Positions 52,667 to 61,376 of a stretch of 64,000 nucleotides of DNA are shown one piece after another. Positions within the stretch are counted from its first letter, which is position 1. Each line of letters opens with the position of its first letter. Source of the stretch: Mucilaginibacter gotjawali (lineage in GTDB: Bacteria > Bacteroidota > Bacteroidia > Sphingobacteriales > Sphingobacteriaceae); assembly GCF_002355435.1 (NCBI RefSeq), contig NZ_AP017313.1, positions 744,001 to 808,000 of the forward strand. The letters run 5' to 3'. The notes beneath the pieces are model-generated. The model was not told the origin of the DNA. It made no database searches and saw only the letters and a list, made by a program, of their open reading frames with translations. Both the position numbers and the translations under genes were made by a program.

Positions 52667-55132
52667 ATGAAGATTTACCTCATATTATTTTTATTATTTG
52701 CCCTTTCGTTTAATTTAAAGGCCCAAAATAATACTACTAATGGAAAAATAACGGGCAAAGTAACTGATGCGGTTACCAAACAACCGGTTGATTTTGCTAC
52801 CATAAGCGTTTTTAAACAAGGCAGCACCTCTCCTTTTAATGGCGGTAGTACCGATCCAAAAGGTAATTTCAAAATAGACAATGTTGCCCCCGGCGACTAT
52901 ATCTTAACCGTTGATTTCATCGGCTATAAACAATATAAAATTGCCCATGCGGTGGTTTTAAGTACCAATAAAAATTTGGCACTTGGCGAGATCCTGCTTA
53001 CTCCGCTTCAAACACAATTGAAAGAAGTTTCGGTAACGGCAACCGGCCCGACCGTTGCCAATAAGATAGATAAACTGGTGTACAGCCCGGCAAACGATCT
53101 TACCTCGCAGGGCGGAGTTGCACTGGATGTGTTGCAAAAAGTACCGATGGTATCCGTTGACATCAATGGCAACGTGGAGCTGATGGGCAATACCAACATC
53201 CAGTTCCTCATCAACGGCAAACCCTCTACCATTTTTGGCGCCAGTATTACTGATGCCTTACAGGCCATACCTGCCAGCCAGATAAAAAGCATCGAGGTAA
53301 TTACCAATCCCGGCGCCAAATACGACGCCGCAGGAACCGGTGGTATCATCAATATCGTACTGAAGGACAATAATATCCAGGGTGTTAACGGCAGCGTTAA
53401 CCTGACGGCCGGTACACGTTTGGAGAATGGCAATTTTAATATTAACGCCAAAAAAGGTAAAATTGGCGTGGGGGCTTTTTTTAGCGGTAATGAAAATTTA
53501 ACCAGCGCAACCCCAAGCTCAGGCAACCGTACTTCCTATAGCAACACGCGCGATACCGTTACCAATTTGGGCCAGAATGGGGTAAGTAATTTTAAAAGAA
53601 GCGGGTACCGTTCAGGCTTTAATATCAATTGGGATATCACGCCAAAGGATGCTTTATCCGCCTCTGTTAATTTTAACCATTTTGGTAATAACAGCAATGG
53701 TTATGTAAATAATTTTCAAACAACATCTGTTGGTGGCTTATCAATTGATACCAATAGTGTTAACCACTCCACCAGTAAGTTTAATAATAACTCAACTGAT
53801 TGGAGCCTTTTTTATAAAAAGACCTTTAGTAAGAAAGACCAGGAACTGGATGTTTTATACAACCAGAGCATTGGCCATAATACAAACAATTATACCCAGC
53901 AGCAGGATTATACCAATGTGCCTTTTCCTTCCTCAGGTTCAATAGGCAGCAACCCCGGCACGGATAAGGAGACGAATATCCAAATTGATTATAACCAGCC
54001 TGTAACTGAAGATTTCTCTATTGAAACCGGGGCAAAAGCGACCATCGAAAACATTGACAACGCTGTAAATACGCAAATGCTGTCCAACGGGGCTTATGTA
54101 GCCAATCCGTTTCAAACTTATAGCTTTACCTACAGCCGGAAAATTTATGCGTATTACCTGTCAACTACGTTTTCCTTATTTCATAATTTTATTGATGGTA
54201 AAGCAGGCCTGAGGGATGAATACACCGTCTCGACGTCTGATTTTCCGAACACTACTATCCCTTCCTATAATATTTTAGCACCTTCTTTTGTACTGTCGCA
54301 TAAGATCGATAAAACACAAACCATCAAATTCAGCTATTCATACAGGCTGGAGCGGCCTGATTACAATGGTTTAAACCCATTTTATAATATCAGCGATCCG
54401 CATAATATCAGTACCGGCAACCCCGAGCTTAAACCCGAATACGGGCATAACTTTGAATTGGGTTATAATAAATCATTTAGCAACGGGGCCAATATTTACG
54501 TTGCCGGTTTCTATCGCTACAACACAAATGATATACAATCATTCACTACTTTTTATCCCAGCTTTACCATCGGCGACTCTACCTATACCAACGTTTCGCT
54601 TAATCAAAGGTATAATATTGGCCGCGAGGTAACCGAAGGCGTGAATTTATTTGGATCGATTCCTGCCGGAAAGTTTACGTTCCGGTCGAATATGTTTTTT
54701 GCTGACAGGATCACCAGCAACCCCGGCTCCGTACAGGTTAGTGGCTTAGCCTATCGCATCAACTTAAACACCAGTTATGAGTTTGCCAAAACGCTTGCCG
54801 CCGAATTTTTTATCAATTACCGGTCGTCACAAAGGGGGATCCAGGGAACCAACCCGGCATTCCTGTTCTACAACTTTGCCGTGCGTAAGCAGGTATTGAA
54901 TAAAAAAGCAAGTATCGGTTTAACCGCTGCCAACCCTTTTAACCAGTATGTAAACGTTAATTCAACAACTTACGGGTCTAACTTTAACCAAAATAGCCTA
55001 AGGGAGATTCCCCTTCGTTCATTCGGCATCAGCCTGATGTACAAATTCGGTAAGCTTGAATTTAAAAAGGACAGAGAACAACAGGATAACGCTGCACCGG
55101 ATGAAGGCGGCGCGGGCGGAGGCAGCAAGTAA
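52667..55132 (+). CDS. Outer-membrane receptor with CarboxypepD-like, plug and barrel domains
   Basis: 821 residues. Signal peptide (about 1-20, LKAQ); CarboxypepD-reg-like domain (about 25-110; GKVTDAVTKQPVDFATISVF); plug domain (about 125-240; GGVALDVLQKVPMVSVDING, SIEVITNPGAKYDAAGTGGI); then a large beta-barrel (about 350-800) with YRLERPDYNGLNPFYNISDP and TGNPELKPEYGHNFELGYNK, characteristic of the outer-membrane beta-barrel family in Bacteroidota. Ends in a Gly-rich tail. Transported ligand unknown; may take part in export or signalling rather than import. Confidence 0.88.
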   Translation: MKIYLILFLLFALSFNLKAQNNTTNGKITGKVTDAVTKQPVDFATISVFKQGSTSPFNGGSTDPKGNFKIDNVAPGDYILTVDFIGYKQYKIAHAVVLSTNKNLALGEILLTPLQTQLKEVSVTATGPTVANKIDKLVYSPANDLTSQGGVALDVLQKVPMVSVDINGNVELMGNTNIQFLINGKPSTIFGASITDALQAIPASQIKSIEVITNPGAKYDAAGTGGIINIVLKDNNIQGVNGSVNLTAGTRLENGNFNINAKKGKIGVGAFFSGNENLTSATPSSGNRTSYSNTRDTVTNLGQNGVSNFKRSGYRSGFNINWDITPKDALSASVNFNHFGNNSNGYVNNFQTTSVGGLSIDTNSVNHSTSKFNNNSTDWSLFYKKTFSKKDQELDVLYNQSIGHNTNNYTQQQDYTNVPFPSSGSIGSNPGTDKETNIQIDYNQPVTEDFSIETGAKATIENIDNAVNTQMLSNGAYVANPFQTYSFTYSRKIYAYYLSTTFSLFHNFIDGKAGLRDEYTVSTSDFPNTTIPSYNILAPSFVLSHKIDKTQTIKFSYSYRLERPDYNGLNPFYNISDPHNISTGNPELKPEYGHNFELGYNKSFSNGANIYVAGFYRYNTNDIQSFTTFYPSFTIGDSTYTNVSLNQRYNIGREVTEGVNLFGSIPAGKFTFRSNMFFADRITSNPGSVQVSGLAYRINLNTSYEFAKTLAAEFFINYRSSQRGIQGTNPAFLFYNFAVRKQVLNKKASIGLTAANPFNQYVNVNSTTYGSNFNQNSLREIPLRSFGISLMYKFGKLEFKKDREQQDNAAPDEGGAGGGSK

Positions 55133-55133
55133 T

Positions 55134-55425
55134 TTTTAAGTCCGAAAGTCCGAAAGTCCGAAAGTCCGAAAGTCCGAAAGTCCGAAAGTCCGAAAGTCCG
55201 AAAGTCCGAAAGTCCGAAAGTCCGAAAGTCCGAAAGTCCGAAAGTCCGAAAGTCCGAAAGTCCGAAAGTCCGAAAGTCCGAAAGTCCGAAAGTCCGAAAG
55301 TCCGAAAGTCCGAAAAAAAGCGCATGCTTTTTTTCGGACTTTCTTCATAGTGACAAACTTCTGTACGCCCGACAGTCATCTTTCGGACTTTACTGACTTT
55401 TCCGACTTTCGGACTTCTTCCCCCC
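55134..55425. repeat. 8-bp tandem repeat (TCCGAAAG, about 21 copies) ending in a perfect hairpin
   Basis: From 55141 to about 55308 the unit TCCGAAAG is repeated 21 times without a change. The last unit runs into AGTCCGAAAAAAAGC-GCAT-GCTTTTTTTCGGACT, a perfect 15-base stem with a 4-base loop (about 55307-55340). Further inverted copies (TTTCGGACTTT, CCGACTTTCGGACTT) follow to 55425. It lies between the receptor and the YVTN gene, where it can act as a bidirectional terminator. The 8-base period is not a multiple of three, so the frame would change with each unit gained or lost; long open frames on the minus strand are a by-product. Confidence 0.92.
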
Positions 55426-55476
55426 CTCCAACATTTATCCAGAATTTATGCTTAACTATACTCAAAAATAACCATT

Positions 55477-56508
55477 ATGAAACCGACCCTTAAACCATTT
55501 TGCATGCTGTTTTGCGCGGTATGCATTTTGCCGTTATTCTTATCGGCACAAACAAAAACAGGCTTTCATGTTATAGCTGATTACGCCGTCCATAGCACCG
55601 GCGGCTGGGATTATATTACTGCCGATGGCTTATCCGGCAAGGTATATGTCTCCCATGGTATGCAGGTAAATATCCTCGACGCAGCCAGCGGTGACTCCCT
55701 TGGTTATATCCCAAACACCCAGGGCGTGCATGGTATAGCTATAGCACATGATTTTAACAAGGGCTATACCAGCAACGGCAGGGCCAATAACGTGAGCGTT
55801 TTTGATTTAAAAACCAACCAGGTGATAAAAACGGTAACCGCCGGCACTAATCCGGATGCTATTTTTTATGATGATTTTTCGAAAAAAGTGTATGCTTTCA
55901 ATGGCCGCAGTAATGACGCTACGGTAATTGACGCTGCAACCGATAACGTGGTAGCCACTATCCCCCTTGGCGGCAAGCCCGAAACCGGTGTATCAGACGG
56001 TAAAGGAAAAGTATTTGTAAATATTGAGGATACCGGTGAAGAAGTGGAAATTGACGCCGCTACCTTTAAAATACTAAACCGCTGGAAATTGACCGGCGGC
56101 GAAGAACCCTCAGGCCTGGCGATGGACCGCGAAGCCAACCGCCTGTTTATAGGCTGCGGCGGTAACCAAAAAATGATCGTTCTGGATGCCACAAACGGCA
56201 CTATAGTCGCCACATTCCCTATTGGTCGCTGCGATGGTACGGGCTTTGATCCGGGGCTTAAATTAGCGTATAGCTCAAACGGCGAAGGCACCATTACCGT
56301 AGTGCGTGAATTAAGCGCCGATAAATTTGAACTGGTAGAAAATATCACCACCGAACCTGGCGCACGTACCATTGGCGTTGACGTTGTTACCCATAAAATA
56401 TACCTGCCTACAGCGCAATTAAAGCCGGTTGCACCAACAGCTGATAATCCGCACCCAAGGCCCCAGCAGATACCGGGTACTTTCCATGTAGTGGTGGTTG
56501 GGAAATAA
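55477..56508 (+). CDS. YncE-like YVTN beta-propeller protein, second paralog
   Basis: 343 residues with signal peptide (about 1-25, FLSAQ) and a seven-blade YVTN propeller: WDYITADGLSGKVYVSHGMQ, GIAIAHDFNKGYTSNGRANN, PDAIFYDDFSKKVYAFNGRS, KPETGVSDGKGKVFVNIEDT and a GCGGNQKMIVLDATNG blade. It parallels the 42163-43155 protein blade by blade. Stands alone, followed by a strong terminator. Confidence 0.87.
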   Translation: MKPTLKPFCMLFCAVCILPLFLSAQTKTGFHVIADYAVHSTGGWDYITADGLSGKVYVSHGMQVNILDAASGDSLGYIPNTQGVHGIAIAHDFNKGYTSNGRANNVSVFDLKTNQVIKTVTAGTNPDAIFYDDFSKKVYAFNGRSNDATVIDAATDNVVATIPLGGKPETGVSDGKGKVFVNIEDTGEEVEIDAATFKILNRWKLTGGEEPSGLAMDREANRLFIGCGGNQKMIVLDATNGTIVATFPIGRCDGTGFDPGLKLAYSSNGEGTITVVRELSADKFELVENITTEPGARTIGVDVVTHKIYLPTAQLKPVAPTADNPHPRPQQIPGTFHVVVVGK

Positions 56509-56552
56509 GCTATGGCCCCCGGCGCCCTTAAGCGGAAGTATTGATAGACATT

Positions 56553-56590
56553 AAAAGCAGAAGGACAAACGTATTGGTCATTCTGCTTTT
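56553..56590 (+). terminator. Strong terminator after the YVTN gene
   Basis: AAAAGCAGAA (56553-56562) pairs with TTCTGCTTTT (56581-56590); the stem can extend through GGAC / GGTC and the right arm is followed by a T-rich run. Confidence 0.75.
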
Positions 56591-56688
56591 GTTTTCAGCA
56601 TTTACACGCAGCCAATAATAAAAACATGGTGCGGTTGTTGTATAACGTCAACAAATTATTTTCACCATGATGTGTTTAAAGCTACAAA

Positions 56689-57351
56689 ATGATCTTTAAA
56701 AAATACCAGCGCCAAATTGTCAATTTTGTACTCGGCAGCATCAGTGCCGGTTTTGTGGCGCTTACCATACTTATTATCATTTTCCCCCATTCGTTTGTTG
56801 ATTTAAAATTTTCGCAGGAAATGCAGGAGCACCAGAATCCATTTTTGGATGCCACAATGAAAACGGCAAGCTGGTTTGGCTATTTTCCGGGTTCTGCCAT
56901 TGTTGTATTAGGGGGAACGCTGTTGTTTTTTATCTTTAAATACCGGAGAGAAGCATTATACGTTTTTCTCACTTCGCTATCCGGTTTGGTAAGTTCAGTT
57001 ATAAAATTATTGGTAAACCGGCCCCGGCCAACCTCGCCTGATGTACGTATTGTGCAAAAGGTGTATGAACAAAGCTTCCCCAGCGGCCATGTGTTGTTCT
57101 ATATCGTGTTTTTCGGATTTTTAATTGTGCTCATGTACCAATTAAAAACCATTGGTAAAGTGATAAGGATCAGCGTTGCTTCTTTCTCCGCCCTGTTGAT
57201 CTTTGCTATACCTTTCTCGCGCATCTATCTTGGCGCCCATTGGTTTACCGATGTGCTGGGCGGTTTTTTATTGGGTATGCTATGCTTATACCTGCTTTGC
57301 ATCTTCTATTTCCGAAAAACGGCGGCGAATAAGCAGAAAGCTAAAAGCTGA
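56689..57351 (+). CDS. PAP2 family membrane phosphatase
   Basis: 220 residues, five to six helices. All three phosphatase motifs are present: KLLVNRPRP (KxxxxxxRP), SFPSGH and SRIYLGAHWFTDVLGG (SRxxxxxHxxxD). It should remove phosphate from lipid phosphates such as undecaprenyl pyrophosphate or phosphatidate on the periplasmic side. Confidence 0.92.
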   Translation: MIFKKYQRQIVNFVLGSISAGFVALTILIIIFPHSFVDLKFSQEMQEHQNPFLDATMKTASWFGYFPGSAIVVLGGTLLFFIFKYRREALYVFLTSLSGLVSSVIKLLVNRPRPTSPDVRIVQKVYEQSFPSGHVLFYIVFFGFLIVLMYQLKTIGKVIRISVASFSALLIFAIPFSRIYLGAHWFTDVLGGFLLGMLCLYLLCIFYFRKTAANKQKAKS

Positions 57352-57412
57352 AAGCCTTTCACCTTTCACCTTTTACCTTTCGCCTTTTACCTTTCACCTT
57401 TTTCCTGTATTT
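57349..57412. repeat. CTTTCAC-word repeat
   Basis: CTTTCACCTTTCACCTTTTA, CCTTTCGCCTTTTACCTTTC and ACCTTTTTCC follow the PAP2 stop; the complementary AAGCTAAAAGCTGAAAG lies in the last codons. Same class of low-complexity junction filler as elsewhere. Confidence 0.6.
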
Positions 57413-57430
57413 TTATTTCTTTATTAATTT

Positions 57431-58627
57431 GTGAACGAAGAAGCCATCCCATCCCGAAGCCCTCAACAATACCGTATAGGCGCTGCCATATTCTTTTTTA
57501 TCTCGGGTTTTGGATTTTCATCCTGGGCGTCGCGCATCCCAACCATACAAAACCAGCTCCATTTAAACGACGGGCAATTAGGCACCGTGTTGTTTGCCCT
57601 ACCCATCGGCCTCATGTTTACCATGCCCATTTCCAACTGGTTATTAAGCAAATATAGCAGCAGGGCCATTATGCTTTCCGGCTCGTTGTTTTTATGCGTG
57701 ATATTGGTTTTAATCGGACTTGCTAACAGTATGCTTCAATTGATTGTGGTACTATTTTTCTTCGGGTCGGCGCGTAACATGATGACGCTTTCTATCAATA
57801 CACAAGGGGTAGGGGTGCAAGCCTTGTACAGTAAATCTATAATGGCTACCTTTCATGGTATCTGGAGCATGGCCGGTTTTGCGGGTGCGGCAGTCGGGCT
57901 GGTAATGGTTTACTTTAATGTGGCGGTACCTTATCATTTTCTCATCATAAGTATACTCCTGGCAGTGCTGACGCTTTATTTTATCAATGATACACTGTAC
58001 AGTAAACCAAAACCACAACCCCGCAAGCCTGTTTTTTCCCTCCCCGATAGATACCTGTTGAAATTTTCGCTCATTTGTTTCGCCTGTATGGCCTGCGAAA
58101 ATACCATGTACGACTGGAGCGCCATTTACTTTCAAAAAGCAGTGCATGCCGATAAAACAACCTCAACCGCCGCATTTGTAATTTACCTTGTAGCCATGAC
58201 CACCGGCCGTTTTTTCGGCGATAGGGTGGTAACCCGCCTGGGCATAAAAGCAGTACTTAAATTTAGCGGTATCTTTATTTTTACAGGCCTTGCAATGGCC
58301 GTGGCGCTGCCAATGGTTGCTACCGCTATGGTTGGTTTCATCCTGGTGGGTTTTGGCGTATCCTGTATTGTGCCCATGGTTTTCAGCCTGGCCGGCAAGT
58401 CGAAAAACATGAGCAGTTCATCGGCACTGGCTTCCATATCAACTGTAGGCTATCTTGGCTTTGTTTTGGTACCCCCTCTGGTTGGTTTTATTTCGCAGAA
58501 CTTTGGCTTACGGATTTCTTTCAGCATTATCGCATTGTTTGGAGGCATTGTTGTGTACCTGGTTTCAAAGTTAAGTGATCATGATGAACAAAGCGCGCCG
58601 GTTGTATTTCCGGGTTTTGAAGAATAA
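57431..58627 (+). CDS. MFS transporter (GTG start)
   Basis: 398 residues, twelve helices, starting at GTG 57431 (no ATG in frame nearby that would keep the first helix). MFS features: SGFGFSSWASRIPTIQNQLH, GFILVGFGVSCIVPMVFSLA, TVGYLGFVLVPPLVGF. The YDWSAIYFQ and ASRIPTIQ stretches resemble the FucP/NepI-like YbjJ group. Substrate unknown. Confidence 0.9.
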   Translation: MNEEAIPSRSPQQYRIGAAIFFFISGFGFSSWASRIPTIQNQLHLNDGQLGTVLFALPIGLMFTMPISNWLLSKYSSRAIMLSGSLFLCVILVLIGLANSMLQLIVVLFFFGSARNMMTLSINTQGVGVQALYSKSIMATFHGIWSMAGFAGAAVGLVMVYFNVAVPYHFLIISILLAVLTLYFINDTLYSKPKPQPRKPVFSLPDRYLLKFSLICFACMACENTMYDWSAIYFQKAVHADKTTSTAAFVIYLVAMTTGRFFGDRVVTRLGIKAVLKFSGIFIFTGLAMAVALPMVATAMVGFILVGFGVSCIVPMVFSLAGKSKNMSSSSALASISTVGYLGFVLVPPLVGFISQNFGLRISFSIIALFGGIVVYLVSKLSDHDEQSAPVVFPGFEE

Positions 58628-58832
58628 ATCATCTGTTTTTCTCCCTTGTCCAATAATGTTTTACCGCTTAACAATATTTGCTTTTCAATCCATGATTTGG
58701 GTATATTTATACAGTTAAATATAAACCCAGGCAGTACTTTTTCCCGGCTATTATTCTTCTGAAAATATTTTATATTTTGATAGTACTATCATGCCCTTCA
58801 TCCGACTATTGACAGATTATACCTAACACGTT

Positions 58833-61289
58833 ATGAAGAAGTTTTTATTGATGGCAATTATTTTTGGACTTGGTTTCCAAACAATTGCTTTTGCCCAACC
58901 CGGTACCGACGCAGTAAACACTGCGGTATCAAACCTGAAATCTTTACTTACCGATCATATTATAGAAAAGGCGTACCTGCACTTTGACAGGCCTTACCCG
59001 TACTATGTAGCCGGCGAGGTGGTGTATTTTAAGGCCTATGTTACCCTGGGCGAAAAGCACGAAGCATCTACCTTAAGCAATATTTTGCATGTCGATCTGA
59101 TCGATAAGAATGATGTGCTGATGCAGTCCATCGTTTTGCAGCTTACCGGCGGCACTGCCTGGGGCGATTTTCTGTTACCTGATTCCCTGCAAAAGGGAAG
59201 CTACCGGATCCGGGCGTATACGCAATGGATGCGCAATGATAAAACGCCGTACTTTTTTGACCAGTACATATCTGTTAGTTCAGCTAATGGCGGGCAACTT
59301 GCTGAAAATACTACGCAGGGGCTTAAGCCAAACCTCCAGTTTTTTCCTGAAGGTGGAAGCCTGGTTGCCGACGTGCCCGCCAGGCTCGCTTACAAAGCGC
59401 TTGGCACTAATGGGCTCGGCACCAGCGTAAAAGGCATTGTTGTTGATAATGAACACAAGGAGGTTGCACAGATCAACTCCGCCCACCTGGGAATGGGGAT
59501 GCTTAATTTTATACCCGAAACCGGGAAAACCTATAAAGCCATGGTTACGTTTGCCGATGGCTCCCAAGGCAGTGTCGACCTGCCGGTTGCGCAGCCCAAA
59601 GGCATTACATTGTCGGTAAATACCGATGACCCGGCAAAAATTGCGATCGTCATCAGGGCCAACCGCGCTTACTACAAAGAGAATCAGAATAAAAAACTTA
59701 ACCTGCTGGTATATTATGCGGGAGCCCTGAAACGCTATTCACCGGTACTGGATGGCGAAATTCTTGGCCTCGACCTTCCGGCTAAGGATTTCCCTACCGG
59801 GATCTTAAAAGTTACCCTGCTCTCTGAAACAGGGGAGCCATTGAATGAGCGCATCTCGTTTATCCAAAATCCCGATTTGCTAAATCTCGCGTTGACGCCT
59901 GATAAACAGGTGTACAGTGCCAGGGAAAACGTACAGGTGAGTTTGAACGTTAAAAACAAAGAAGGCAACCCCGTAAGTGGCTCATTTTCGGTATCGGTTG
60001 TTGATGAAAGTAAAATTTTGGTGGATGAGGATGCGGAAAATACCATCTTGTCGTACCTGTTGCTCAGCACCGAAGTAAAAGGATATATCGAAAAGCCAAA
60101 CTACTATTTTGCAAACGTTACAAAAGAAACCCGTGCCGGGCTTGATATATTAATGCTTACCCAGGGCTACCGCCGGTTTGAATGGGCAGCTCTTGAAAAC
60201 GGCAGCCTGCCTGTTACAGCAAGCGCTTTTACCGCTGAAAAAACAATGGATATTTCGGGGGTGTTTAAAACCAAAAGCGGTGTGCCCATACCCGATTGTG
60301 TCCTCACCCTTATCCCAAAATCCGGTGGCAATCTGCAAACGGCTACAACAGATAACGAGGGGAAATTCCGCTTTTCAAATATGGACTTTTCTGCAGGTAC
60401 CGCATTTGTATTAAAAGCCATGTCTTCGTCCGGAAAAAAAGGTGTGTTAACGCTTGATAAACCGCTGGTGCCGCCGGTAATTGCACCGGGAGAGCCCTTT
60501 AATAAAAAATACAATGCCAGTGCTGACCTGTTGATGTCTTTCCAGGATGAACGTAAAGCAAAAATAGCAGAGGCCGGTAATTTAATAACCAACCAGGCCA
60601 CAACTGATACTAAGGGCAATTCATCAAAAAGGCTTGATAACTATCATTCGTCCAATATTGGCGGGCCCGGTCATGCCGACCAGGTTGTTTTAGGTGATGC
60701 CATCAAGGATGCGCCCTCTATTTCAAGCGGCTTAAACGGTTTGCTGCATGGCGTACAGTTTAATAACGGGGTGCCTTCGCTGCAAACGGGTGTTACGCTT
60801 TCAGGCGGTGGTGCCCAGATCGACCCTATGCTGGTAATTTTTGATGGTGTAACACTTGGTAACGGTGTAAGTGTTGATATTATTAATCCGGGTTCGGTTG
60901 ATGCGGTTGAGTTGTTAAAAGGAGCAAGCGCAACTATTTATGGCGCCGCCGGCGGACAAGGGGTGTTGGTGATCACCACACGCTCAAGCATTGCCTCTGA
61001 ACAGGTGATCAGTAAAGAAATGTCGCCGGGTATTTTTTCAATTGAACCTAAAGGATTTTTTAAAGCGCTTGAATTTTATTCGCCTGCCTATACCGGCCAG
61101 AATGCGGCTAACAAACCGGACCGGCGCACTACCATTTACTGGAAACCGGATGTAATTACCGATGCCTCCGGCAACAGCTCATTCAGCTTTTTTAATTCCG
61201 ATGGTAAAGGAACTTATAGGGTTGAAGTACAGGGGATGGATAGCAAAGGTAACTTAGGTATGCAGGTATTTAGGTATAAAGTGCAATAA
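58833..61289 (+). CDS. MG2-like / CarboxypepD / TonB-plug domain protein, paralog 1
   Basis: 818 residues, exported (signal peptide about 1-22, IAFAQ). Domains: a macroglobulin MG2-like domain (about 44-130; KAYLHFDRPYPYYVAGEVVY), further beta-sandwiches with PEGGSLVADVPARLAYKA, a SGSFSVSVVDESKILVDEDA module, a CarboxypepD-like domain (about 468-530) and a plug-like domain (about 605-725; MLVIFDGVTLGNG, VDAVELLKGASATIYGAAGG). No outer-membrane barrel follows. It ends with SFSFFNSDGKGTYRVEVQGM. Such proteins are frequent in Bacteroidota; the role may be peptide or macromolecule capture at the outer membrane, but this is not known. Confidence 0.85.
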   Translation: MKKFLLMAIIFGLGFQTIAFAQPGTDAVNTAVSNLKSLLTDHIIEKAYLHFDRPYPYYVAGEVVYFKAYVTLGEKHEASTLSNILHVDLIDKNDVLMQSIVLQLTGGTAWGDFLLPDSLQKGSYRIRAYTQWMRNDKTPYFFDQYISVSSANGGQLAENTTQGLKPNLQFFPEGGSLVADVPARLAYKALGTNGLGTSVKGIVVDNEHKEVAQINSAHLGMGMLNFIPETGKTYKAMVTFADGSQGSVDLPVAQPKGITLSVNTDDPAKIAIVIRANRAYYKENQNKKLNLLVYYAGALKRYSPVLDGEILGLDLPAKDFPTGILKVTLLSETGEPLNERISFIQNPDLLNLALTPDKQVYSARENVQVSLNVKNKEGNPVSGSFSVSVVDESKILVDEDAENTILSYLLLSTEVKGYIEKPNYYFANVTKETRAGLDILMLTQGYRRFEWAALENGSLPVTASAFTAEKTMDISGVFKTKSGVPIPDCVLTLIPKSGGNLQTATTDNEGKFRFSNMDFSAGTAFVLKAMSSSGKKGVLTLDKPLVPPVIAPGEPFNKKYNASADLLMSFQDERKAKIAEAGNLITNQATTDTKGNSSKRLDNYHSSNIGGPGHADQVVLGDAIKDAPSISSGLNGLLHGVQFNNGVPSLQTGVTLSGGGAQIDPMLVIFDGVTLGNGVSVDIINPGSVDAVELLKGASATIYGAAGGQGVLVITTRSSIASEQVISKEMSPGIFSIEPKGFFKALEFYSPAYTGQNAANKPDRRTTIYWKPDVITDASGNSSFSFFNSDGKGTYRVEVQGMDSKGNLGMQVFRYKVQ

Positions 61290-61376
61290 TGGGTTCTGAC
61301 GATAATTAAATCGCGTATCCTTAACCGGGGTATTGCTTCAAATATTTTTATCCATAGTTATTTAATACCATTTGTT

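Noticed and set aside
55062..55379. Long minus-strand open frames made of a repeated eight-residue unit (FRTFGLSD)
   Set aside because: They are produced by the 8-bp tandem repeat, which is open in every frame; no start site, signal or family supports a protein.
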